DNA of 8,236 bases from DATEPR01 sp036503065 (GCA_036503065.1 DASXXM010000416.1:1-8236), one strand, 5' to 3'; numbered from the stretch's first letter, positions 1 to 5,726 are shown. The notes: generated by a model from the sequence alone, not told the origin. Numbers and translations: made by a program.

Positions 1-303
1 CTTGCGCAGTCGGTAGCCCAGTTCGGGTTCGTCCGGCGGGCTGCCGACGGGTGGGCGGAGATGGAACCAGCCGATGAACTCACCGTCGGCCTCCGCGGCC
101 CAGAAGCCGTAGCCGTCGAAGCGGGTGTAGTAGCTCAGCCACGCCGGCAGGTAGTCGGTGCGGATCTCCTCGCGTGGCGTCGCCCGGCCGCCGGTGATGT
201 AGTGCATCACGTCCGGGTCGCTGTCCAGCTCGACGGCGTTGTCCTCGTCGGCCATCGTGAATCGCCTCAGTACCAACCGATCCGTGGTCAGGAAGACGTG
301 CAT
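1..303 (-). CDS. GNAT N-acetyltransferase (RimJ/RimL-like), 3' end cut by window edge
   Basis: Only the first 101 residues are present; the gene runs leftwards off the window before the acetyl-CoA-binding motif A. The start is the ATG whose complement is at 301–303, with a good Shine-Dalgarno GAGGAG (complement at 309–314) 5 nt upstream. The N-terminus (TTDRLVLRRFTMADEDN) and the segment GYGFWAAEADGEFIG around residues 64–78 are typical of the Acetyltransf_3 (RimJ/RimL) branch of GNAT enzymes, which move an acetyl group from acetyl-CoA to an amine. My residue-by-residue comparison with the gene at 288–854 gives about 77 of 101 identical positions without a gap, so the two are tandem duplicates. 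The start lies inside the 3' end of that gene (16-nt overlap), implying translational coupling. The substrate cannot be told from the sequence. Confidence 0.85.
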   Translation of the reverse strand, partial: MHVFLTTDRLVLRRFTMADEDNAVELDSDPDVMHYITGGRATPREEIRTDYLPAWLSYYTRFDGYGFWAAEADGEFIGWFHLRPPVGSPPDEPELGYRLRK

Positions 304-854
304 CGCCGCTCCTCGGACGATCTGGTGGCCAGCCATTCCGCTCTGGTGATGGCGTATTCGACTTCGTCGAGTTCCTCGCCCGGGGTGTGGAAGGTGCGGA
401 CGAAGGTCAGGCCGGCCTTCTCCAGGACTCGGCGGGAGGCCGTGTTGACGATGACGGCGTCGGCGTACACGCGCCGGGCGCCGCGGTCGGTGAACGCCCT
501 GTCGACAAGGGCTCGGGAGATCTCCGTGGCGTAACCCTTGCCCCAGGCCGACTTGCGCAGTCGGTAGCCCAGTTCCGGCTCGTCGGTCGGGTGGCCTGCG
601 GGTGGGCGGAGGTTGACGCACCCGATGAACTCGCCGTCGGCCTCGGCGGCCCAGAAGCCGTAGCCGGGGTTGCTGGTGTAGTAGCTCATCCAGCCCGGCA
701 GATGGACGGTGCGGACCCTGTCACGCGGTGTGGCCCGGCCGCCGTTGATGTAGCGCATCACGTCCGGATCGCTGTCCAGGTCGACCACGTTGTCCTCGTC
801 GGCCATGGTGAATTGGCGTAGTACCAACCGATCCGTGGTCAGGACGATCCCCAT
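288..854 (-). CDS. GNAT N-acetyltransferase (RimJ/RimL-like)
   Basis: A complete 188-residue single-domain GNAT acetyltransferase, the usual length for the RimJ/RimL (Acetyltransf_3) branch. Visible hallmarks are the N-terminal TTDRLVLRQF strand (residues 6–15), ELGYRLRKSAWGKGYATE (94–111) carrying the acetyl-CoA pyrophosphate-binding loop in the W-G-K-G-Y-A-T form, and N137 plus SRRVLEKAGL (140–149), the family's C-terminal Asn/Ser and helix. The ATG at 854 is preceded by GAGGGG with 5-nt spacing, and this Shine-Dalgarno overlaps the stop codon of the upstream XRE gene (9-nt gap). Downstream it overlaps the start of its own paralogue by 16 nt. It is therefore likely the middle cistron of an XRE–GNAT–GNAT operon. 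Relatives acetylate ribosomal protein N-termini, antibiotics or small amines; which applies here is unknown. Confidence 0.9.
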   Translation of the reverse strand: MGIVLTTDRLVLRQFTMADEDNVVDLDSDPDVMRYINGGRATPRDRVRTVHLPGWMSYYTSNPGYGFWAAEADGEFIGCVNLRPPAGHPTDEPELGYRLRKSAWGKGYATEISRALVDRAFTDRGARRVYADAVIVNTASRRVLEKAGLTFVRTFHTPGEELDEVEYAITRAEWLATRSSEERRCTSS

Positions 855-863
855 CGCAGCCCC

Positions 864-1424
864 TCAGATGTGTTCCATCACGATCATGCCGGCGGTGCCC
901 GGTTCGGTTGCCTCGAACACGTGTGGCACGTCGCCGGGATATGACGCGTAATCCCCTGGGCCCAGCTCTACCAGTTCGCCCGCCGGGCCGACAAACGCTT
1001 TTCCCGAGCCGAGCCAGACGTGTTCGACCGTGCCGGGGCCGTGCGGGTCGGATTCCCGCGCCCCGCCGGGGTCGGCGCGCACCGCGTAGATGTCCCGGCG
1101 CGCCCTTGGCGGGCAGGCCGCCAGCAGGGTGGCCGTGTAGTCGGCGCGTTCGGAGTGGAACACCGGGCCCTCGCCGGCCCGCAGCACGGTGACGGCCGGG
1201 CGCGGCGGGTCGACCAGGCGGCTGAACGGCACGCCGAGCGCGACGCCGAGCGCCCACAGGGTCTCGACACTCGGGTTGCCGGTGCCGGATTCCAGTTGGG
1301 ACAGCGTGGATTTCGCGATGCCGGCGCGCTTGGCCAACTCGGACAGCGAGATGCCGACGCGGTCCCGTTCGTCCCGGATGGCCCTGGCGATCCTGGCCAG
1401 GGGTGGCCCGCTGTCCTGTGTCAT
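864..1424 (-). CDS. XRE-family transcriptional regulator with C-terminal cupin domain
   Basis: A 186-residue two-domain regulator. Residues about 11–70 form a helix-turn-helix of the XRE/Cro type (LSELAKRAGIAKSTLSQLES at 28–47, then PSVETLWALGVALGVPFSRL). Residues about 112–184 form a small cupin barrel (VEHVWLGSGKAFVG, then LGPGDYASYPGDVPHVFEA), which in this class binds a small effector or metal. I chose the ATG at 1424 because GGAG lies 7 nt upstream; a TTG at 1439 would add five residues but has a poorly placed ribosome site. It is transcribed divergently from azlC/azlD and followed closely by two GNAT genes. XRE–cupin regulators often sit beside AzlCD transporters, so it probably represses that pair and itself through the inverted repeats at 1447–1511. 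The effector, perhaps an amino acid, is inferred. Confidence 0.92.
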   Translation of the reverse strand: MTQDSGPPLARIARAIRDERDRVGISLSELAKRAGIAKSTLSQLESGTGNPSVETLWALGVALGVPFSRLVDPPRPAVTVLRAGEGPVFHSERADYTATLLAACPPRARRDIYAVRADPGGARESDPHGPGTVEHVWLGSGKAFVGPAGELVELGPGDYASYPGDVPHVFEATEPGTAGMIVMEHI

Positions 1425-1446
1425 ACGTTCGCTCCACAATCCTGGC

Positions 1447-1464
1447 CGTTCGACTTGACGAACG
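1447..1464. promoter_or_regulatory. Perfect inverted repeat, probable operator of the XRE regulator
   Basis: CGTTCG, a 6-nt spacer and CGAACG form a perfect 6-bp inverted repeat 23 bp upstream of the XRE start codon and 27 bp before the preferred azlC start. A TTGACG hexamer (1455–1460) inside the site could be a −35 element for the rightward promoter. A further CGTTCG half-site lies at 1426–1431. Two related 18-bp sites follow at 1474–1511. Its place between divergent genes, one encoding an HTH regulator, suggests autoregulation plus control of azlCD. Confidence 0.6.
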
Positions 1465-1473
1465 ATACTCGGA

Positions 1474-1511
1474 TGTTCACTCTATTGGACGTGCGTTCAC
1501 TCTGGCGAACG
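1474..1511. promoter_or_regulatory. Two further operator-like inverted repeats overlapping the azlC start region
   Basis: The first site, 1474–1491, reads TGTTCA-CTCTAT-TGGACG (4 of 6 arm positions complementary). The second, 1494–1511, reads CGTTCA-CTCTGG-CGAACG (5 of 6). Both keep the 6-6-6 layout of the perfect site at 1447–1464 and share GTTCACTCT. Centre-to-centre spacings are 27 and 20 bp. A weak −10-like TCTATT (1481–1486) falls within the first of them. A bound repressor here would block azlC initiation. Confidence 0.5.
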
Positions 1512-2156
1512 ATGGACCGGGTCCTGTTGCGTGACGTCGCGTTGGTCTGCGTCGCCGACGGGGTGGTCGGCGCCTCGTTCGGGGCGATCGCGGTGTCGGG
1601 TGGGCAGGCGCCGTGGGTGCCGGTGGCCATGTCGTTGCTGGTGTTCGCCGGTGGGGCCCAGTTCGCCGCCCTCGGTGTGGTGCTGGCCGGCGGCAGTTCG
1701 ATCGCGGCCGCGATCGCCGGGCTGGTGCTCAACTCCCGTCACCTGCCGTTCGGGTTCGCCGTCGCCGACGTGCTGGGCGGCCGGCTGCCGGCCCGGCTGC
1801 TCGGCACGCACGTGATGGTCGACGAGTCGGTCGCGTTCGCCATCGCGCAGCAGGACCTGCCGCGTCGTCGAGCCGCGTTCTGGACGTCCGGCGTGCTGCT
1901 GTTCGTGGCGTGGAATCTCGGCGTGCTCGTCGGGGTGGTGATGGGACGGCTGATCGGCGACCCGACCGCGCTCGGCCTCGACGCCGCGTCCCCGGTGGTA
2001 CTCCTCGCGCTGGTGCTGCCGTCGCTGCGGGACAGGGCCACGCTGCGGGCGGCCGCGGCCGGCGCCGTGATCGCGCTGGTCCTCACGCCGATCCTGCCGC
2101 CCGGGGTGCCGGTCGCGCTCGCCCTGCTCGGGTTGCTGTTGGTGGTGCGCCGATGA
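1491..2156 (+). CDS. azlC: AzlC-family amino-acid exporter, large subunit
   Basis: About 221 residues, very hydrophobic with several membrane helices, matching AzlC (about 220–240 residues). AzlC together with small AzlD exports branched-chain amino acids or analogues such as azaleucine; other AzlCD pairs handle different amino acids. Family signatures seen: GASFGAIAVSGG (27–38), the VFAGGAQFAALG stretch (51–62), NSRHLPFGFAVAD (81–93) and MVDESVAFA (109–117). The start is uncertain. GTG at 1491 gives MRSLWRTMDR, which I believe resembles relatives' N-termini. ATG at 1473 adds six residues and ATG at 1512 removes seven. None has a clear Shine-Dalgarno, so translation may be leaderless. The stop overlaps the azlD start in ATGA. 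It is divergent from, and probably repressed by, the XRE–cupin protein. Confidence 0.88.
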   Translation: MRSLWRTMDRVLLRDVALVCVADGVVGASFGAIAVSGGQAPWVPVAMSLLVFAGGAQFAALGVVLAGGSSIAAAIAGLVLNSRHLPFGFAVADVLGGRLPARLLGTHVMVDESVAFAIAQQDLPRRRAAFWTSGVLLFVAWNLGVLVGVVMGRLIGDPTALGLDAASPVVLLALVLPSLRDRATLRAAAAGAVIALVLTPILPPGVPVALALLGLLLVVRR

Positions 2157-2461
2157 ACCTGGTCGCGATCCTCGCCCTGGCCGGCGGCACCTACGCCTTC
2201 CGGGTGGCCGGGCCCGTGTTGCACGGCCGGATCCAGCTCAGCGACCGGGTCCGCAGGCTGCTGTCCGTGGCCGCCGGCGTGTTGCTGGTCGCTCTCGTGG
2301 CCACCGCCGCGCTCACCGCGGGTCACGGCTTCGCCGGATGGGCCCGGCCGGCCGGTGTGCTGGTCGGTGGCCTGCTCGCGCTGCGCAGGCTGCCGTTCCT
2401 GGTGGCCGTGGTGGGGGCTGTCGTGACAACGGCCGGCCTGCGGCTGCTCGGCGTCCACTGA
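2153..2461 (+). CDS. azlD: AzlD-family amino-acid exporter, small subunit
   Basis: A 102-residue protein with about three to four predicted membrane helices (roughly 3–20, 36–54, 66–78 and 80–98), the usual size for AzlD, the small partner of AzlC. The N-terminal AGGTYAFRVAGPVL and the LRRLPFLVAVVGAV segment (77–90) are typical, including the arginine after the first helix. It starts at an ATG overlapping the azlC stop by 4 nt, so translation is coupled and the two products presumably form one complex. The transported amino acid cannot be read from the sequence. A 53-nt gap separates it from pdxT. A TAGTGT at 2477–2482 could be a −10 box for pdxT, but no −35 is convincing. Confidence 0.88.
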   Translation: MNLVAILALAGGTYAFRVAGPVLHGRIQLSDRVRRLLSVAAGVLLVALVATAALTAGHGFAGWARPAGVLVGGLLALRRLPFLVAVVGAVVTTAGLRLLGVH

Positions 2462-2514
2462 GCTGAGCAGCACCGGTAGTGTTTCCGTGTCGGAGCGAAA
2501 CCGGGAGGGGCACG

Positions 2515-3132
2515 GTGGGTCAACCCTTGGTCGGCGTGCTCGCCCTGCAGGGCGACGTCGTCGAGCACCTGGCCGCCCTGCGCGCGGCCGGGGCGCGGGC
2601 GCGCCCGGTGCGGCGGCCCGCCGAACTGGCCGAGGTCGACGGCCTCGTGCTGCCCGGCGGCGAGTCGACCACGATGAGCAGGCTGCTGGACACGTTCGAG
2701 CTGCTGGACCCGCTGCGGGCGCGGCTGGGCGACGGCATGCCGGCCTACGGCTCGTGTGCCGGGATGATCCTGCTGGCCAAGGAACTGCGCGACGGCCGAC
2801 CGGACCAGCACCAACTCGGCGCGCTGGACATCGTGGTGCGCCGCAACGCGTTCGGCCGGCAGGTGGACTCCTTCGAGGCGGACCTGGACTTCGCCGACGT
2901 GGCAGGCGGACCCGTGCACGCGGTCTTCATCCGGGCGCCCTGGGTCGAATCGGCCGCCGATCACGTGACCGTGCTGGCCACCGTGCCCGACTCGCCCGCC
3001 GCGGGCGTCGCCGCAGGTAGAATCGTTGCGGTTCGGCAGGGAAGTGTCCTGGCCACCGCGTTCCACCCGGAACTGACCGGCGACGGCCGGGTGCATGAAT
3101 TGTTTGTGCGGATGATTGCGAGAGATACATGA
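2515..3132 (+). CDS. pdxT: Pyridoxal 5'-phosphate synthase glutaminase subunit PdxT
   Basis: A 205-residue class-I glutamine amidotransferase that supplies ammonia to PdxS for vitamin B6 (PLP) synthesis by the DXP-independent route; it acts in the cytosol as part of a PdxS–PdxT complex. Visible signatures are VGVLALQGDVVEH (6–18), LPGGESTTM (46–54), the nucleophile in YGSCAGM (Cys81), RNAFGRQVDSFE (110–121), VFIRAPWV (137–144) and FHPEL with catalytic His184 and Glu186. All expected active-site residues are present and the length is normal. I chose GTG at 2515 because GGGAGGGG (2503–2510) lies 4 nt before it; an upstream GTG at 2479 lacks one and adds an unconserved leader. pdxS is usually the adjacent upstream gene but here azlD occupies that place. 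Confidence 0.96.
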   Translation: MGQPLVGVLALQGDVVEHLAALRAAGARARPVRRPAELAEVDGLVLPGGESTTMSRLLDTFELLDPLRARLGDGMPAYGSCAGMILLAKELRDGRPDQHQLGALDIVVRRNAFGRQVDSFEADLDFADVAGGPVHAVFIRAPWVESAADHVTVLATVPDSPAAGVAAGRIVAVRQGSVLATAFHPELTGDGRVHELFVRMIARDT

Positions 3133-3205
3133 GCGAGCTTGCGAGCGAATCGACAAGCGCAGTGCGTTCGCGAATGCTTCCGACGAGCGCCAGCGAGGAG
3201 GTGGC
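3129..3205. repeat. Repeat-like, partly palindromic spacer between pdxT and yebC
   Basis: The 73-nt gap begins at the pdxT stop with ATGAGCGAGCTTGCGAGCG. Its GAGCGAGC...GCGAGCGAA cadence resembles short dispersed elements that I recall from gene borders in actinomycete genomes. It also holds a near-palindrome GCGTTCGCGAATGC (3164–3177; one G·T pair breaks it) and a 5-bp stem GCTTG/CAAGC (3137–3141 with 3154–3158). It ends in the strong yebC Shine-Dalgarno AGGAGG (3196–3201). The sequence is open in the yebC frame, but it is better read as non-coding. Dispersal cannot be tested within this window. Confidence 0.4.
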
Positions 3206-3958
3206 ATGAGCGGCCACTCCAAGTGGGCCACCACCAAGCACAAGAAGGCTCACCTCGATGCCAAGCGCGGCAAGCTGTTCGCGAAGCTGATCAAGAACAT
3301 CGAGGTCGCCGCGCGGACCGGTGGGGGTGACCCGGACGGCAACCCGACGCTGTACGACGCGATCCAGAAGGCACGGAAGACCTCCGTGCCGGCCGACAAC
3401 GTCGAGCGGGCCCGCAAGCGCGGCGCCGGTGAGGAAGCGGGCGGCGCGGACTGGCAGACGATCACGTACGAGGGCTACGGACCCAACGGGGTCGCCGTGC
3501 TCATCGAGTGCCTCACCGACAACCGCAACCGCGCGGCGGGCGAGGTTCGCACCGCGATGAGCCGCAACGGCGGCAACATGGCCGACCCCGGCTCGGTGTC
3601 GTACATGTTCAATCGCAAGGGTGTCGTGATCGTCCCCAAGGGTGACCTCGGCGAGGACGACGTGCTGCTCGCGGTGCTCGACGCGGGCGCGGAGGAGGTC
3701 AACGATCTCGGTGACAGCTTCGAGATCGTGTCCGAGCCGACCGACCTGGTCGCGGTCCGCAAGTCGCTGCAGGACGCGGGCTACGACTACGAGTCGGCGG
3801 AGGCGAGCTTCCTGCCGTCGATGACCGTGTCGCTGGACGCCGACGGCGCCCGCAAGGTATTCCGCCTGATCGACGCACTCGAGGACTGCGACGACGTGCA
3901 GAACGTGTACTCGAACTTCGACGTCAGCGACGACATCATGGCGGCACTGGACGCGTAG
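3206..3958 (+). CDS. yebC: YebC/PmpR-family (TACO1-like) conserved protein
   Basis: A 250-residue protein, full length for the family. The N-terminus MSGHSKWATTKHKKAHLDAKRG is close to invariant in YebC proteins. Further hallmarks are DNVERARKRG (64–73), YEGYGPNGVAVLIECLTDN (88–106), the MSRNGGNMADPGSVSYMF block (118–135) and the C-terminal ALEDCDDVQNVYSNFDV (224–240). It was long annotated as a probable transcriptional regulator. More recent work on bacterial members and mitochondrial TACO1 points to a ribosome-associated factor that relieves stalling at proline-rich stretches. The ATG at 3206 has AGGAGG 4 nt upstream. Upstream in-frame starts would add an unconserved leader derived from the repeat-like spacer. 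A yebC–ruvCAB order is standard in actinobacteria, but here three extra genes intervene. Confidence 0.96.
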   Translation: MSGHSKWATTKHKKAHLDAKRGKLFAKLIKNIEVAARTGGGDPDGNPTLYDAIQKARKTSVPADNVERARKRGAGEEAGGADWQTITYEGYGPNGVAVLIECLTDNRNRAAGEVRTAMSRNGGNMADPGSVSYMFNRKGVVIVPKGDLGEDDVLLAVLDAGAEEVNDLGDSFEIVSEPTDLVAVRKSLQDAGYDYESAEASFLPSMTVSLDADGARKVFRLIDALEDCDDVQNVYSNFDVSDDIMAALDA

Positions 3959-3981
3959 CGAACGGCTCGTCGGGGGAGAGC

Positions 3982-4650
3982 ATGGCGAATCGGGGTGCGG
4001 CGCCCTTCCAGCCGGTGCCGCCGTACCAGGAGTGGCCGAACCGGGCGCGGCGTCGAGTCGCGCCCGGCGTGCTGTTCGGGGTGACGGTCTGGCGGCTGCT
4101 GATCGTGGTGTTCGCGATCGTCGGCTTCAGCCTGGCGATGCGGGACGCGACCGGTTCGGACGCGCTCGCCGCGCTCAGCCAGCAGGCCAGCCTGCTCGCC
4201 GCGATCAGCTACGGCTTCCTGCTGCTGTTCCCGGTGTTCAGCGGCGGCAGGCGGCACGAGCCGGACACGCCGTGGCTGCGCGGCGCGCTGACCGTCCTGC
4301 TCTCGCTGGTCAGCGTGACGTTCCTGACCATGCTGGGCGGCGACCTCAGCCAGCGGTGGTCGCTGTTCGAGCACGTACTGACGCCGGCACTCGTGGCGCT
4401 GGACTGGCTCCTTGTCGGCCGCGACCAGCGCAACGCCCGGTGGTGGTATCCGGTCTCGTGGCTCGCGTTTCCACTGGCCTACCTGCTGTTCTACATCGCG
4501 TACGTCGGCAACGGCCCGCCGATCTACCCGTTCCTGGACCCCAGCGCGAGCGACTTCCTGGGTGTCGTGTTCGAGTTCCTGGGCGGGGTGCTCGTGTTCG
4601 GGTTCGTCGTTTACGGCCTTGGCAAGCTGCACGGCCGGGGGCGCGCCTGA
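3982..4650 (+). CDS. Pr6Pr-family six-helix membrane protein
   Basis: A 222-residue integral membrane protein with six hydrophobic segments at about 36–53, 68–87, 101–119, 129–146, 157–175 and 192–213, after a proline-rich cytosolic N-terminus. The LSQQASLLAAISY motif opening helix 2 (65–77), HVLTPALVALDWLLVGR at helix 4 (131–147) and YPFLDP before helix 6 (182–187) fit the Pr6Pr (FAR-17a/AIG1-like) family. Eukaryotic FAR-17a/AIG1 relatives include hydrolases of fatty-acid esters of hydroxy fatty acids that use a Thr/His pair; T134 and H131 sit in the corresponding helix. That function is not established for bacterial members. The ATG at 3982 follows GGGGGAG by 3 nt and lies 23 nt after yebC, so it may be transcribed with it. 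Confidence 0.78.
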   Translation: MANRGAAPFQPVPPYQEWPNRARRRVAPGVLFGVTVWRLLIVVFAIVGFSLAMRDATGSDALAALSQQASLLAAISYGFLLLFPVFSGGRRHEPDTPWLRGALTVLLSLVSVTFLTMLGGDLSQRWSLFEHVLTPALVALDWLLVGRDQRNARWWYPVSWLAFPLAYLLFYIAYVGNGPPIYPFLDPSASDFLGVVFEFLGGVLVFGFVVYGLGKLHGRGRA

Positions 4651-4663
4651 CAACTGTGGCGCC

Positions 4664-5191
4664 ATGTCGCAGAATGTCGCGGTGCCCCACCCGCTCAACG
4701 CCAAGGACGAGAAGTTCCGCCGCTGGCTGCTGGACCAGGCCGAACAGCACGGCAACGCGATCGTGCAGGTGGCAGGCGGCCAGGACCACGCGCCGTACGC
4801 GTTCACGGTCGGCGCGTGGCGGCGCTTCGGGGTGGCCGAGGCCGTCGTCGTCGGGCTGCCGGCCGAGATGTCCCAGGTGCTGCTGTCTGCGTACGTGACC
4901 CGGGCGGGCGGCGGCGAGCGGTTCCGGGCCGGCACGGTCGACGACGGCTTCTTCCAGGGTGTGCCGGTGGCGTTCGAGACGGTCGCCAAGCCCTGGTACA
5001 AGGAGTACCTGGGCAGCGCGTTCCTGTTGTACGCCAAGGGAGAGTTCGCCGCCCTGCAGATCATCGTGCCGACGCCGCACGGCAACTGGCCGTGGGACCG
5101 GGACGCGCCGGACGGCTTCCGCGCGTGGCAGCGGATCCTGACCGTCTCCGGCCGCCCGGAGAGTTGGACACCGGGCGTGGACGGCCCGTGA
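4664..5191 (+). CDS. DUF4262 domain-containing protein
   Basis: A 175-residue soluble protein of unknown function. The pattern of an N-terminal helix (KFRRWLLDQAEQHG, 17–30), PYAFTVGAWRRFGVAEAVVVGLP (44–66), a central region ending LLYAKGEFAALQIIVPTPHGNWPWD (121–145) and a C-terminal W-Q-R-I-L (155–159) fits DUF4262. In that family the typical features are an 'aYTVGL...gLP' core and a 'QlvwPD..G.fPW' strand. The usual cysteine/histidine-rich N-terminus seen in some members is absent. The ATG at 4664 has no clear Shine-Dalgarno, but it lies only 13 nt after the membrane-protein gene, and GGCGC at about 4639 could pair with GCGCC just before the ATG. Its stop overlaps the next start in GTGA. 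No enzymatic role is known to me. Confidence 0.72.
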   Translation: MSQNVAVPHPLNAKDEKFRRWLLDQAEQHGNAIVQVAGGQDHAPYAFTVGAWRRFGVAEAVVVGLPAEMSQVLLSAYVTRAGGGERFRAGTVDDGFFQGVPVAFETVAKPWYKEYLGSAFLLYAKGEFAALQIIVPTPHGNWPWDRDAPDGFRAWQRILTVSGRPESWTPGVDGP

Positions 5192-5685
5192 TCCGGATCG
5201 ACGCGGTCGGTCCGGAACACGCGGGCGAGCTGTTCACCGTGCAGCGGGCCGCCTATCTGAGCGAGGCACAGCGCTACAACGCGCACATCCCGCCCCTGCG
5301 CGAGACCCTGGCCGAGGTGCTGGCCGAGATCGACGCGTCCGACGTCCTGGTGTTCGGCGCCTGGCTGGGCACCCGGCTGGTCGGCTCGGTCCGCGGCCGA
5401 CCGGACGGTCGGGACGGCATGGAGGTGTGCCGGTTCGCGGTGGCGCCGGACATGCAGGGCCGTGGTGTTGGCCGTGCGCTGCTGGGCGCGCTGGAGGCCG
5501 CGGTGCCGGCCGGCGTGCGCAGGCTGTGGCTGGTGACCGGCGCGTCGAGCGAGGACAACCTGCGGATGTACCGGCGGTCCGGCTACCAGCCCGCGGACGA
5601 ATACGTCGACGACGTCGGCGTGCGCGTGCTCGTGCTGGCGAAACCGGCTGGTGGGCGCGTGTCGGTCACCGGTGACGCCGAGTAG
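5188..5685 (+). CDS. GNAT family N-acetyltransferase
   Basis: A 165-residue Acetyltransf_1-type GNAT enzyme. Motif A is clear: VCRFAVAPDMQGRGVGRALLGALE (80–103), with the Q-x-x-G-x-G acetyl-CoA pyrophosphate loop at Q90–G95. It is followed by LWLVTGASSEDNLRMYRRSGY (113–133), containing the typical Asn124 and the M-Y-x-x-x-G-Y motif. It differs clearly from the tandem RimJ/RimL-type pair at the left of the window. It starts at a GTG overlapping the DUF4262 stop by 4 nt, so it is translationally coupled to that gene. The last 14 residues (about 152–165) are an unconserved tail. The substrate is unknown. It ends 13 bp before the LexA-type box upstream of ruvC. Confidence 0.9.
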   Translation: MIRIDAVGPEHAGELFTVQRAAYLSEAQRYNAHIPPLRETLAEVLAEIDASDVLVFGAWLGTRLVGSVRGRPDGRDGMEVCRFAVAPDMQGRGVGRALLGALEAAVPAGVRRLWLVTGASSEDNLRMYRRSGYQPADEYVDDVGVRVLVLAKPAGGRVSVTGDAE

Positions 5686-5691
5686 GGCCCG

Positions 5692-5697
5692 TAAGGT
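5692..5697 (+). promoter_or_regulatory. Candidate −10 box of the ruvC promoter
   Basis: TAAGGT fits the actinobacterial TANNNT −10 pattern and lies just before the LexA-type box. It would place transcription start near 5704 and give a leader of about 20 nt carrying the ruvC Shine-Dalgarno. No good −35 is visible; GGTGAC at 5671–5676 has only 15-bp spacing, so this is a weak call. Confidence 0.3.
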
Positions 5698-5698
5698 T

Positions 5699-5714
5699 TC
5701 GAACAGTTGTGCGG
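5699..5714. promoter_or_regulatory. LexA/SOS box upstream of ruvC
   Basis: TCGAAC-AGTT-GTGCGG matches the actinobacterial SOS box core CGAAC-N4-GTTCG at 9 of 10 defined positions (the one miss is G for T at 5711). It sits between the end of the GNAT gene and the ruvC ribosome site, just downstream of a possible −10. Bound LexA would block transcription until DNA damage. The ruv genes belong to the SOS regulon in several bacteria, including mycobacteria, so the position is as expected. A possible upstream ruvC start (GTG 5709) falls inside the box, which argues for GTG 5727. Confidence 0.65.
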
Positions 5715-5726
5715 AAGGAGCGGGTC

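Larger units (their letters stand above)
1..854. repeat. Direct tandem duplication of a GNAT gene
   Basis: Bases 1–303 align with 552–854 at a constant offset of 551 bp with no indel visible at the protein level. The start codons, N-terminal strands and the ELGYRLRK segment fall in register. The copies differ mainly at residues 45–63 and 79–90, the first half of the protein where substrate contacts are usually made in this family. This is a gene-sized direct repeat; the left copy continues beyond the window. Confidence 0.85.

Noticed and set aside
2462..2514. Riboswitch or attenuator ahead of pdxT
   Set aside because: The gap is only 53 nt, with no conserved aptamer pattern or terminator seen.
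3116..3205. N-terminal extension of YebC
   Set aside because: It is open in frame, but the family begins at MSGHSKW and the ideal AGGAGG site lies just before ATG 3206. The extension is encoded by the repeat-like spacer.
3787..5286. Long minus-strand open frame (499 codons) opposite the accessory genes
   Set aside because: It lies antisense to three well-supported plus-strand genes, is low-complexity and rich in Arg/His/Pro/Gln, and shows no domain. It is an artefact of high G/C content.
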